Assembly: GCA_900549625.1 (NCBI GenBank) | Contig: URPE01000013.1 | Span: 1-31,454, forward strand | Reading direction: 5' to 3' | Origin: an uncultured Mycoplasmatota bacterium | Lineage (GTDB): Bacteria > Bacillota_I > Bacilli_A > RF39 > UBA660 | DNA: 31,454 bases | Shown here: in pieces, positions 1 to 7,424 of the stretch | Layout of the letters: the number at the start of each line of letters is the position of its first letter | Position numbering within the stretch: position 1 is the first letter of the stretch | Notes under the pieces: generated by a model | What the model was told of the DNA's origin: nothing | What the model saw: the letters and a program-made list of their open reading frames with translations, nothing else | Databases searched by the model: none | Position numbers and translations under genes: made by a program

Positions 1-946
1 GTGCCTGTTCCAACACCACTTTGATTATTTAAAGTACTCCTGTCACCACAAAAACCTGGTGATGTGTCAATATAATTCGAGTAACCAGTAAGTTTATTTT
101 TATAAAAGTTATCATTAGCTGTTTTGATTGTTGAATTTGTACCTAAGCCATGCACATTACCACTTGTATACATATATCCTACATACATATTATTGTTATT
201 ATTGGGATTAAACTGACTTGTACCATATTCTCTATCAGTACTAGACTCGCCATTGTCATGAGCACTTGTGCCATCATAAATCATTCTAACACTACCATTA
301 CCATTAATTCTAATTATTCGCCAGTAGTATCCTGCAAACTTGACATAGTTGTTTTCTACACTACCTCGGTAATAATAAGTAGTCCCGTCATCATCTTTTG
401 TTTCATATATTCCTTTTTCATGTGATTCACAAGTAGAGTCATCACACGCACTCTTAGTAAAATCAGGCGTATAACTATTAACAGTTAAATCACCTAGTAC
501 GGTACTAATAGTACTTTCTTTTGCAAAATATAAGTTACATCTGGTTCTTGTATAATCAGTAGCATTGTAACCACTGTAATCAATATCAGCGTGCCAAATA
601 CTATAATTCCAACCTACTTTTACACCATTAGTACAATTACTTTTTTCTGTATCTAATTTATAACCGGTATTTTGACTAGGCATATTACGTGTAATATTCC
701 CATCCACATAATAAGCAAAATATATGTCGCCTGGATCACTTACTGTTCCATTGATCACATTAAAGTTTTTTTCTTCACTAAACACTGCAAAAGAACTATA
801 TAAATATACACATGATAATAACAAAACACTTATAATTATTGCTATTACTATTACTTTCCTTTTATTATCATTTTCTTTAAATTTCTGTAGTTTTAGAGAG
901 TTACGTTTATTTAATAACCCCCCCCCCCAAGGAATTTCTGCTTCAT
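1..946 (-). CDS. N-terminal part of a phase-variable membrane-anchored surface protein (frameshifted by a poly-G tract)
   Basis: The minus-strand ATG at 946-944 has a strong ribosome binding site (AGGGGAGA, about 7 bases upstream). From this ATG the frame enters an 11-G run (918-928) and stops after 11 residues. With 9 or 12 G the same start would open a frame of about 310 codons that runs off the window edge without a stop. That frame encodes a short basic N-terminus, one hydrophobic helix (VIVIAIIISVLLLS), then an exported region rich in Asn, Gly, Thr and Tyr with Cys pairs and phrases such as YYWRIIRING and FCGDRS. These phrases resemble large surface proteins of uncultured gut Bacillota; this is recollection, not a search. 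No ATG, GTG or TTG lies in the long frame before the hydrophobic helix, so re-initiation upstream of it is not possible. The C-terminus is outside the window. Call: real gene, currently OFF or miscounted in assembly. Confidence 0.75.
918..928 (-). repeat. 11-bp poly-G homopolymer inside codons 7-10 of the surface-protein gene
   Basis: Eleven consecutive C on the plus strand (G on the coding strand) in an AT-rich genome. The tract separates a well-placed ATG and ribosome binding site from the long open frame. Tract lengths divisible by three (9, 12) fuse them; 10 or 11 give stops within 12 codons. This is the classic arrangement for slipped-strand phase variation. Confidence 0.85.
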
Positions 947-971
947 AATTTATCTCCCCTATTCTCATTCA

Positions 972-1000
972 ATTTTACAAAATTTATTTCTTTATTTCAA
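972..1000 (-). promoter_or_regulatory. Sigma-A promoter of the phase-variable surface-protein gene
   Basis: Minus strand TTGAAA (1000-995) and TAAAAT (977-972) separated by 17 bp. The predicted start point near 965 lies just upstream of the AGGGGAGA ribosome binding site. The gene is therefore transcribed from its own promoter regardless of the poly-G state. Confidence 0.6.
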
Positions 1001-1035
1001 GCGTTTTTAGTGATTTAAAAAAGAAACACTAGACT

Positions 1036-1659
1036 TTATTCTGTATCTATTGTTTCTATTTTTCTATTTTCATATTTGTTCATTATTTGATTCATTTCAT
1101 ACATTTTTCGATCTAATTCTTGAATATCTGTTGCATATTCTTCCATTTTCTCTTGAACTTCAAGAGGGATACTTTCATGGAACTTATAACGAATCTTATG
1201 ATCTAGACTTGCCCAGAAATCCATGGCAACAGTTCTAACTTGGATTTCTGCTGGAATATACTCAACATAATCCTGTAGATAAATTGGTACTAGTACTTTT
1301 AAATGATAACTAGTATAACCAGATGTTTTTGGCTTTAATATATAATCTTTTCGTTCTTTAATTATTATATTAGTTGATTTGGCAATACCGGATATAATAT
1401 CATAAACATCACTTAAAAATGATACAACAATTCTTACACCAACAATATCATCAATATAACGATAAACATTTTTTTCAGTAACCTCGTAACCTCTTAACTC
1501 TAATTTTTTACAAATACTATCTATTGATTTCATACGTGATTTAACATGTTCAACTGGAGTGTAGCCATGATGACGTTCAAATTCTTTTAATAATATTTTT
1601 AGTTCTGTTTCTAACATTTCTTTAGCGTATTCATATTTATATAAATCTTTTAAATCCAT
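1036..1659 (-). CDS. relQ: Small alarmone synthetase, RelQ/YjbM-like GTP pyrophosphokinase
   Basis: Single RelA/SpoT synthetase domain protein of 207 residues, close to the roughly 210 residues of B. subtilis RelQ (SasB). Visible motifs in order: RMKSIDSICKK (about 42-52), DIVGVRIVV (71-79), KPKTSGYTSYHLKV (109-122) and EIQVRTVAMDFWASLDHKIRYK region (138-159). It should transfer pyrophosphate from ATP to GTP or GDP to make (p)ppGpp. There is no HD hydrolase domain and no TGS/ACT regulatory region, as expected for a small alarmone synthetase. The usual WAxxEH acidic residue is Asp here (SLDHK), a conservative change. The ribosome binding site is AAAGGA and a near-consensus promoter lies at 1716-1744, so it is transcribed alone or with little upstream read-through. 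RelP is the main alternative family label. Confidence 0.9.
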   Translation of the reverse strand: MDLKDLYKYEYAKEMLETELKILLKEFERHHGYTPVEHVKSRMKSIDSICKKLELRGYEVTEKNVYRYIDDIVGVRIVVSFLSDVYDIISGIAKSTNIIIKERKDYILKPKTSGYTSYHLKVLVPIYLQDYVEYIPAEIQVRTVAMDFWASLDHKIRYKFHESIPLEVQEKMEEYATDIQELDRKMYEMNQIMNKYENRKIETIDTE

Positions 1660-1715
1660 TAAAATTTTCGTCCTTTCATGATAAATATAATATATATTAC
1701 TTAAAAAGTGAAAAG

Positions 1716-1744
1716 ATTATACCATATTATAAGTATGAATGCAA
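1716..1744 (-). promoter_or_regulatory. Sigma-A promoter of the small alarmone synthetase gene
   Basis: Minus strand TTGCAT (1744-1739), 17-bp spacer, TATAAT (1721-1716). It is located about 60 bp upstream of the ATG at 1659. Confidence 0.65.
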
Positions 1745-1750
1745 ATTTTG

Positions 1751-1773
1751 AAAAAAAATAACCCACTTGGATT
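1751..1773 (-). terminator. Intrinsic terminator of the YtxH gene, overlapping its stop codon
   Basis: Minus strand AATCC, AAGT loop, GGGTT (one G-U pair), followed by A and then eight T. The TAA stop of the YtxH gene (1774-1772) runs into the 5' arm of the stem. Confidence 0.6.
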
Positions 1774-2185
1774 ATTTTTCTTTTTTTTCGTTTTTTTCTA
1801 GTTTATCTAAAACACTTTTAGTAACTTCAATAGCTTTAGTACGTACAGATTCAGCTGACGCAGTTAAAACTGGTTCACCTTTTGCCTTTACGTAATTTAC
1901 TAAATCAGTTGCTGACTTTTGAATTTCTTTAGATTTTTGTTTAGCGATTTTAACCACTTTTTCCTTGTCTAAATCTTTTAGAGCATCTTCTATTTCTTGT
2001 GATTTTTGAACCACATATTCTCTTACATCATCAATATCAATGTCTTTTGCTGTGTTAACAAGTTCATCTAGTTTAGCTTTTAAATCTTCCCTAGTTTCTT
2101 TACCTGTCTTAGGCGCAAATAAAATTCCTAGTCCAGCGCCAATAGCGGCTCCACCTAAAAGAGCACCAATAGTTTTTTTCTTCAT
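1772..2185 (-). CDS. YtxH-domain envelope protein
   Basis: Protein of 137 residues starting MKKKTIGALLGGAAIGAGLG, a Gly/Ala-rich membrane segment (about 5-24) followed by LFAPKTGKETREDL, the hallmark of the YtxH family (PF12732). The rest is an amphipathic, Lys/Glu-rich helical region that probably forms a coiled coil, with a very basic and acidic tail (KLEKNEKKEK). YtxH proteins are small membrane-anchored stress or general stress-associated proteins with no known enzymatic activity. The ribosome binding site AAAGGATGG lies 8 bases upstream of the ATG, with an extended -10 (TGTATAAT) further upstream near 2210. A compact terminator follows directly. Confidence 0.85.
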   Translation of the reverse strand: MKKKTIGALLGGAAIGAGLGILFAPKTGKETREDLKAKLDELVNTAKDIDIDDVREYVVQKSQEIEDALKDLDKEKVVKIAKQKSKEIQKSATDLVNYVKAKGEPVLTASAESVRTKAIEVTKSVLDKLEKNEKKEK

Positions 2186-2345
2186 AATATATCCATCCTT
2201 TCAATACCATTATTATACACGAACTCATTTAAATTTAATACAATAATTACTAAAAATTTTTTGACTTTTTACTTTCACTTGACAACATAACAAAAAAATT
2301 TTAGGTTTATGAAACATAATTTTGAAATATGTATTTTATCTTTTC

Positions 2346-2375
2346 TTTACAAAATTAAATATTTCAAGTTATAAT
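2346..2375 (+). promoter_or_regulatory. Promoter of the PF06541 membrane protein gene
   Basis: TTTACA (2346-2351), 18-bp spacer, TATAAT (2370-2375), 22 bp before the ATG at 2398; AAAGGA serves as ribosome binding site. Confidence 0.55.
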
Positions 2376-2397
2376 ATGGACAAGAAAGGATATTGGT

Positions 2398-3081
2398 ATG
2401 GAAGTTATATGTAACTATATTTTATTATTTTTTATTTACTCTTTTTTAGGATGGTGTTTAGAAGTTGGCTGCAAATTAGTAAGTGATCATAAATTTGTAA
2501 ATAGAGGTTTTTTAATTGGTCCTTATTGTCCTATTTACGGGTATGGGGCTCTTATAATGACAATTTTACTTCATAAATATTTAAACGACCCTGTTACTCT
2601 TTTTATAATGATTATTTTGGTCTGTTCTATTTTGGAATATTTTACTAGTTATTTTTTAGAGAAAATATTTCATACAAGATGGTGGGATTATACACATTAT
2701 AAATTTAATATTAATGGTAGGATTTGCTTAGAAACAATGGTTCCATTTGGGGCATTTGGCTTGTTCATTATGTATGTAACTAATCCATTTTTTATGGGTA
2801 TTATTACAAGTATAGTATCTGGCTTACGTTATTTTATATGTGTTATTTTGATAATTGTCTACGTAGTTGATAATATTTTATCATTCAAGATTATTAAAAA
2901 TATTCAAAATGTTAGTCGTAATGTTCAGAAAAAGCAAATTATTAAGAAAGATGATACTGAAAGAATTACTGAGTTAGTTAGAAAACAAGTAGAATCATCT
3001 ATGAAAATGCTTGAAAAACGTATTATTCATGCGTTTCCACATTTACAAGTACTTAAAGATATTAAGCGGAAAAAAAAGTGA
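2398..3081 (+). CDS. Putative ABC-transporter-type permease, CmpB/DUF1113 family membrane protein
   Basis: Protein of 227 residues with about five hydrophobic segments in the first 170 residues and a basic, helical cytoplasmic C-terminus. The sequence FIYSFLGWCLEVGCK near the start, RGFLIGPYCPIYGYGA (about 41-56), EYFTSYFLEKIF, RWWDYT and NGRICLETMVPFGAFG are characteristic of PF06541 (putative ABC-transporter type IV, CmpB). The biochemical role of the family is unknown and no ATPase or binding protein gene is adjacent, so the transporter label is only a family name. Its own promoter precedes it and a hairpin terminator follows. The stop codon is TGA, followed immediately by TAA. Confidence 0.85.
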   Translation: MEVICNYILLFFIYSFLGWCLEVGCKLVSDHKFVNRGFLIGPYCPIYGYGALIMTILLHKYLNDPVTLFIMIILVCSILEYFTSYFLEKIFHTRWWDYTHYKFNINGRICLETMVPFGAFGLFIMYVTNPFFMGIITSIVSGLRYFICVILIIVYVVDNILSFKIIKNIQNVSRNVQKKQIIKKDDTERITELVRKQVESSMKMLEKRIIHAFPHLQVLKDIKRKKK

Positions 3082-3090
3082 TAAATCATT

Positions 3091-3113
3091 AAGACCTTAT
3101 ATGGTCTTTTTTT
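3091..3113 (+). terminator. Intrinsic terminator after the PF06541 membrane protein gene
   Basis: AAGACC, loop TTATAT, GGTCTT, then a T run through 3113. The 150 bases that follow contain no recognisable feature. Confidence 0.7.
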
Positions 3114-3266
3114 AAAATCTAATTAATCTAGAAAGTAATTTGATAAAGCGGAAAAAATAAAAATACATAATGAGTCTCCCTTCTAAGAGATACTTTTGTA
3201 CCTCTACTATTAATATTCAAGAAGAACTAGTCATTTTCTTTTTTTTTGTACATTTTTTTATTAAAA

Positions 3267-3296
3267 CAGAAAAAAAAGTGTCTTTTCTTGACACTT
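3267..3296 (-). terminator. Intrinsic terminator of the yebC gene
   Basis: Stem AAGTGTC (3276-3282) with GACACTT (3290-3296), loop of 7, followed on the minus strand by a run of T. It starts two bases after the stop codon of the yebC gene. Confidence 0.75.
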
Positions 3297-3298
3297 CT

Positions 3299-4015
3299 TT
3301 ACAAATTAACATTATGATAGATGTCTGTAACATCATCAATTTCATCAAGCATTTTATATAGTTTTTGGAATGTTTCTAAGTCTTCACCATCTAAAGTAAT
3401 TTTATCTTTGGCATACATACCTTCTTCATCTATTTCATAAGTAGCGCTTGGTATCACACTTTCAATAACGTCTTTTGACTTATTATGATCAGCTGGTTTT
3501 AAAGATATAACAACTTCGCCATCTTCAACTTCAAAATCAATTGGTTCAATCCCACTTTCTAATAAAGCATTAAATAGTTCCTCATCTTTATTAGTTTTAA
3601 TACTTATAATTGCTAAGTAATCATAATTATAAGATACAGAGTTAGTAACACCTAGGCTTTTATGAACCTTGTTAAATGCAGCTCTTACCATACCAACAGT
3701 ACGATTGACATTATCAGTAAGAGTTCTAATAATTAAAGTTGATGCACCAGGACCAAAACCTTCATAGTAAATAACTTCGTAGTCTTCACCACCTGTGCCT
3801 TTTGCTTTATCAATTGCCCGGTTAATAATATCACTTGGCACTTGTTCTTTTTTGGCTTTTTCAACTAGTCTTTTTAAAGAAACGTTGCTATCTAAATCTG
3901 GTGTACCTTTTTTGGCAACTAGATATATTTCTTTTGCATAGTTTGTATATAATTTGGCTTTAGCAGCCCCGGTTTTTTGAATGCTTGCTTTTCTAACTTC
4001 ATATGCTCTTCCCAT
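3299..4015 (-). CDS. yebC: YebC/PmpR family protein
   Basis: Protein of 238 residues, the usual length of the family (about 240). The start MGRAYEVRKASIQKTGAAKAKLY and the segment PSDIINRAIDKAKGTGGEDYE followed by YYEGFGPGASTLII are diagnostic. YebC was long annotated as a DNA-binding transcriptional regulator; more recent work links family members to ribosome function at difficult peptide bonds, so the molecular role here is open. It lies downstream of the ZIP transporter gene with a 35-bp gap containing an AAAGAGGTG ribosome binding site and ends in its own terminator. The usual neighbour ruvC is not visible in this window. Confidence 0.93.
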   Translation of the reverse strand: MGRAYEVRKASIQKTGAAKAKLYTNYAKEIYLVAKKGTPDLDSNVSLKRLVEKAKKEQVPSDIINRAIDKAKGTGGEDYEVIYYEGFGPGASTLIIRTLTDNVNRTVGMVRAAFNKVHKSLGVTNSVSYNYDYLAIISIKTNKDEELFNALLESGIEPIDFEVEDGEVVISLKPADHNKSKDVIESVIPSATYEIDEEGMYAKDKITLDGEDLETFQKLYKMLDEIDDVTDIYHNVNL

Positions 4016-4050
4016 AAAACACCTCTTTCTTTCTAAAGTATTATACTAAA

Positions 4051-4821
4051 TTAATTAAAGATTGTCATTATTACTAATAGTAAAATACCTATAAGCATAC
4101 CTAAGTATACTTTTTTTTCTTTTTTGTAATTAAAAATTTCTTGTAATAATTCAAATAAAGTAATATATAAAATCATACCACTAGCAAGGGATATTAAAAT
4201 TAGTTCTGTAAGTTTTGGTAAATCACCTATAATTAAAACTAATAAAGCCCCAATAAAAGATGAAATCGTAAGTAAAGTAAAAGTTATAATCTTTTGCTTT
4301 TTTTTATCACTTGACATACTACTAGATATTTCCATACCAAGTGGCAAATTATGAGCACCGATGGCAAGGGACGTTAATAAACCTGTTGTAAAATCAGTCA
4401 TACCTAAAATATAAATTGACATACCTTCTAATATATTATGAAGAATAAGTGATACAGTTGTCATAAGGCCAATGTGTGACATGTGTTTTTCATGAATAGT
4501 CTCATCTTCATGTTCATGATGTTCATGGTGGTGATGAGGCATAAATATATCCATTATTTTCAATAAAACAACACCTATTAAAATAAATACAAAAATATAT
4601 ATTAACTTGGTTGTTTTTTCTAGAGATATTTCATTACTTAAAGTAATAATTTCTGGTATTAAGTCAAGTAATAGCATACCTAACATAACAACAAATCCCA
4701 TACCAATACTTAGAATACTGACACCCTTTTTATCTTTAGCAAAACGAACTATAATATTTCCTAGTAAAAAGAATATTCCAGCAAATATTGCAAGCATTAA
4801 AACACTTAATTTATTAAACAT
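4051..4821 (-). CDS. ZIP-family divalent metal transporter
   Basis: Protein of 256 residues with about eight hydrophobic segments, matching bacterial ZIP (ZupT-type) proteins. A His-rich cytoplasmic loop (PHHHHEHHEHED, around residues 94-106) separates two halves. Conserved metal-binding helices follow: HNILEGMSIYI (about 127-137) with the HN..EG pattern and GAHNLPLGMEI (about 155-165) with HN..xG, where Glu replaces one usual residue. It probably imports zinc or another divalent metal across the cytoplasmic membrane. The ribosome binding site AAGGAG lies just before the ATG, and the gene follows the HAAS-domain gene by 12 bp, suggesting cotranscription. No zinc-responsive operator was recognised upstream. 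Confidence 0.88.
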   Translation of the reverse strand: MFNKLSVLMLAIFAGIFFLLGNIIVRFAKDKKGVSILSIGMGFVVMLGMLLLDLIPEIITLSNEISLEKTTKLIYIFVFILIGVVLLKIMDIFMPHHHHEHHEHEDETIHEKHMSHIGLMTTVSLILHNILEGMSIYILGMTDFTTGLLTSLAIGAHNLPLGMEISSSMSSDKKKQKIITFTLLTISSFIGALLVLIIGDLPKLTELILISLASGMILYITLFELLQEIFNYKKEKKVYLGMLIGILLLVIMTIFN

Positions 4822-4833
4822 TTAAATCACTCC

Positions 4834-6423
4834 TTAATAAAATATAGTACAAGCCTTATCTTGGCGTTGTTCTTCTAATTTTTTATCTGTTTTTTTAATA
4901 CTCTTTATTTCATTATGAAAAAATAAATCTTCTATATCGTCATCAATATAGGCTTGATACGTTAAAAAAGTAAATTCATAATAATTTTTTTCCTCAATAT
5001 CTTTAGCAATACTTCTTTTTACTTGAACTGTTTTAAATGATTCATCTGTATCATCAAGTAAAACTAAAGATATTTTGTCTTTATCTTTCATTTCTTTTTC
5101 CATAACTACATAATAGGTTCTTACAAACTCACAACTAGTATAATTCTTTTCAGATTGATAAAATTTTTGCCTATTTTCTTTAATACGCTTAATATTTTTT
5201 TCATTAGATGTAATAACTATCGTGGGTTCAATGTAATAATTATAAACCTTTTTTTGACTTAAGTCTGCAACAAAATGATTGATAAATTCACTTTTTAAAT
5301 AAATATTTTTCATATTCCAATTCAAATATACATATTCATCTTTTTTAGTAACATTAGTAGACATAGTCGTTGTAAGAGGATAATATATGTAATCAACATT
5401 TACATTTACCATATTTTCATCTATTTTAAAATCAGATATATTTCCAATAAATACTGTATCTTTATTCATAGTAAGTTCGACACTTAATTTATCTGTTTGT
5501 AAGTCACTTGGGGGTGAGTTAATGTATTCTGTATCTTTTATTTCAATACCTGCAATACCACAGCCCACGCCTAATAAAACAAAGTTAAAGATTATTGTAA
5601 ATAACATCTTTCTTATTTTACTATCACGGTCTAATACAAAATTAAATAAAACCCAGAAAAATAAAACACCTAAAAAGAAAAGCGATATCATAACTATGTA
5701 AAAGCCAAAATAAGTAACATTATGTAAAAGTAAATAGCAACAGATAACCAAAATAATGGCTAAGAATATTAGATAAATACTTATTAAGAATAAAACAATG
5801 ATGGCAAATAACTTAATAAAGAATACTATGAATTGAATAATTTTTAAAGAATAAAAAGATATTTTGTCTTTTTTTAATGACTTACTTTCTTTTTTAGTCT
5901 TAGTTTCTTTAGATAAATAACGGATTTTAAAGAAACGAATAAATGATAAAATGGCTAGAAGAAAATATGCAAATTCTAAAACAAAACGCCAAATAAAGAA
6001 GAAAAATCTGTTTATTGGATTGGATAGAATGTTAAAAACATCTTTGCCAAGATTAACTATTATTTTTACAGGGACATGAGCTACAGAAATCAGAAAAACA
6101 AAAATAAAAATTTCTGCAAAGAACTTAAGTAACTCTCTTGGACTTTTCCGGCTTATCATTACAATGATATCATTCATATTACTTACTAATTTATTGGTAA
6201 AGTTTTCAATTGGATCTTCTTCCATCTTTGTATGTTTTTTTATTATCCTTTGTGTTAAGGCATCAATATCACCAAATTCTTTTATAATATCATTTTCTTT
6301 CATACCTTTTATTTTCTTATCTTCAATAATAGCGTCATAGTTATCTATTATTTCTTCGACTAAAAATGGGTCAAGTGAAGATAACTTTTGTTTCAATTTT
6401 TTCAAGAATGTTTTTTTATACAT
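4834..6423 (-). CDS. HAAS (DUF1700) domain multi-pass membrane protein with large extracytoplasmic domain
   Basis: Protein of 529 residues. Residues 1-62 (FLKKLKQKLSSLDPFLVEEI, then EFGDIDALTQRII) match the cytoplasmic HAAS helical domain of DUF1700 proteins. Hydrophobic segments follow at about 101-123, 139-165, 195-232 (probably two), 238-263 and 273-293. The final 235 residues look like a beta-rich exported domain with charged sequence and no recognised family. DUF1700 proteins normally sit beside a PadR-type repressor and act in membrane stress signalling; no PadR gene is next to this one. The gene starts a possible unit with the ZIP transporter (12-bp gap). The stop is TAA and the last residues, KACTIFY, include a lone Cys. 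Confidence 0.75.
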   Translation of the reverse strand: MYKKTFLKKLKQKLSSLDPFLVEEIIDNYDAIIEDKKIKGMKENDIIKEFGDIDALTQRIIKKHTKMEEDPIENFTNKLVSNMNDIIVMISRKSPRELLKFFAEIFIFVFLISVAHVPVKIIVNLGKDVFNILSNPINRFFFFIWRFVLEFAYFLLAILSFIRFFKIRYLSKETKTKKESKSLKKDKISFYSLKIIQFIVFFIKLFAIIVLFLISIYLIFLAIILVICCYLLLHNVTYFGFYIVMISLFFLGVLFFWVLFNFVLDRDSKIRKMLFTIIFNFVLLGVGCGIAGIEIKDTEYINSPPSDLQTDKLSVELTMNKDTVFIGNISDFKIDENMVNVNVDYIYYPLTTTMSTNVTKKDEYVYLNWNMKNIYLKSEFINHFVADLSQKKVYNYYIEPTIVITSNEKNIKRIKENRQKFYQSEKNYTSCEFVRTYYVVMEKEMKDKDKISLVLLDDTDESFKTVQVKRSIAKDIEEKNYYEFTFLTYQAYIDDDIEDLFFHNEIKSIKKTDKKLEEQRQDKACTIFY

Positions 6424-6487
6424 TTTATCGCCTCATTTAATTATCACATATATTTTAACAAAGGAAAGTTAAAATGTACAGAATTTT

Positions 6488-6511
6488 AAAAGGCACCAGA
6501 TGGTGCCTTTT
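6488..6511 (-). terminator. Palindromic hairpin, probable terminator of the small membrane protein gene
   Basis: Perfect 10-bp stem AAAAGGCACC / GGTGCCTTTT with loop AGAT. The U tract is only four bases in either direction, and the distance from the stop of the 6750 gene is over 200 bases, so function is inferred. It could also be a bidirectional element. Confidence 0.5.
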
Positions 6512-6512
6512 C

Positions 6513-6614
6513 GTGAATTCTTTTTCCAATTTTAGAAGTGTGATTTTAAAAACGTATTTGTATAGGGTAGTGTATTTGATTTGATTTTAATAATTTGTTT
6601 AAAAAAGAATTCAC
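6513..6614. repeat. Unexplained 13-bp perfect inverted repeat in a 326-bp gene-free gap
   Basis: GTGAATTCTTTTT (6513-6525) and its exact complement AAAAAGAATTCAC (6602-6614) bracket 76 bp. Next to the right arm is a second imperfect hairpin (ACCAAACAA, TTT, TTGCTTGGT, 6617-6637 approximately). The gap 6424-6749 holds no gene-length frame. The 5' flank of the HAAS gene lies at its left end; the rest could hold a structured RNA or a small mobile remnant. Confidence 0.45.
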
Positions 6615-6749
6615 ATACCAAACAATTTTTGCTTGGTGATACCTATATTAACACAAGTTTTCAATAACGCAAGGGGGAGATTTTAGGAAGTTTTGTCGCA
6701 TTAAATTGTATTTTATCGAAGTATGTCGAAAACGTTATAAAATGACTTA

Positions 6750-7109
6750 TTATTCACCAACTATAGCATCAACTTTGCTTTTTAAATCATCATAATTTTG
6801 CTTAATTTCATTACTCTCTTTAACATATTTTTCATACTTAGGAACAATGAAAACGGATACGCCAATAATCCAAAGCACATTAATAATTATGACAATAATA
6901 AAAACTTGCAAGTAAGATAAAGATTTACTTTGGTGTCTCAATTTATATTCTAAGGCTCTTACTTCCTTTTCTAATTCAGTTGTTTCTTTATTATTATTAT
7001 TTGCTTGTTCATAATTTTTTAAAAGTTCACTTTGTTGTTCTTTTACTTCCTCTATTGGTTTAAAAAATGTTTTGGGAATATCTTGATATTTTTTTTCATC
7101 ATTATTCAT
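6750..7109 (-). CDS. Small single-pass membrane protein with flanking coiled coils
   Basis: Protein of 119 residues, not recognised as a family member. A polar, Gln/Asn/Glu-rich region (1-66) containing a probable coiled coil (ELEKEVRALEYKLRHQ) precedes one transmembrane helix (about 68-88, VFIIVIIINVLWIIGVSVFIV), followed by a second charged helix ending in VDAIVGE. It has no cleavable signal peptide. The ribosome binding site AAGGTGACC is close to the ATG. It stands alone between the tRNA-Asn gene and the HAAS gene. A scaffold or partner of a cell-division or envelope complex is possible from the shape, but nothing in the context supports a specific role. Confidence 0.65.
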   Translation of the reverse strand: MNNDEKKYQDIPKTFFKPIEEVKEQQSELLKNYEQANNNNKETTELEKEVRALEYKLRHQSKSLSYLQVFIIVIIINVLWIIGVSVFIVPKYEKYVKESNEIKQNYDDLKSKVDAIVGE

Positions 7110-7230
7110 GTGGTCACCTTCTTATTTATTACTTATAAAGTATAGCATTTTTTTCATGATTAATAAAGACACAAATATATAACGAATTTTTGACTACTTG
7201 AAAAAATTTATAATTTTCATAATTTTTTTG

Positions 7231-7260
7231 TTGACAAAACGTAAATAGATATTATATAAT
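7231..7260 (+). promoter_or_regulatory. Consensus sigma-A promoter of tRNA-Asn
   Basis: Perfect TTGACA (7231-7236) and TATAAT (7255-7260) with an 18-bp spacer, 11 bp upstream of the mature tRNA 5' end. Confidence 0.8.
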
Positions 7261-7271
7261 TTGATTGTACT

Positions 7272-7347
7272 GCTCAATTAGCTCAGTCGGTAGAGCAAAC
7301 GGCTGTTAACCGTTGGGTCGTAGGTCCGAGTCCTACATTGAGCGCCA
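7272..7347 (+). tRNA. tRNA-Asn (GUU) with encoded CCA
   Basis: Full cloverleaf: acceptor GCTCAAT/ATTGAGC (7272-7278, 7337-7343), D stem GCTC/GAGC, anticodon stem AACGG/CCGTT with anticodon GTT at 7305-7307, variable loop of 5, T stem GTAGG/CCTAC, discriminator G and encoded CCA (7345-7347). The D loop has G18G19. The T loop reads TCCGAGT instead of the near-universal TTCGANT, so position 55 is C rather than U and could not become pseudouridine. Its own promoter and terminator make it a single-gene unit. Confidence 0.95.
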
Positions 7348-7358
7348 TTAAGTATACT

Positions 7359-7383
7359 AACTCTCTTTATGAGAGTTTTTTAT
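7359..7383 (+). terminator. Intrinsic terminator of tRNA-Asn
   Basis: Stem AACTCTC (7359-7365), loop TTTAT, GAGAGTT (7371-7377), followed by T-rich sequence; begins 11 bases after the CCA end. Confidence 0.8.
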
Positions 7384-7424
7384 TTATATATTTAAAAAAC
7401 ACTGTTCTATAAACGGACAGTGTT

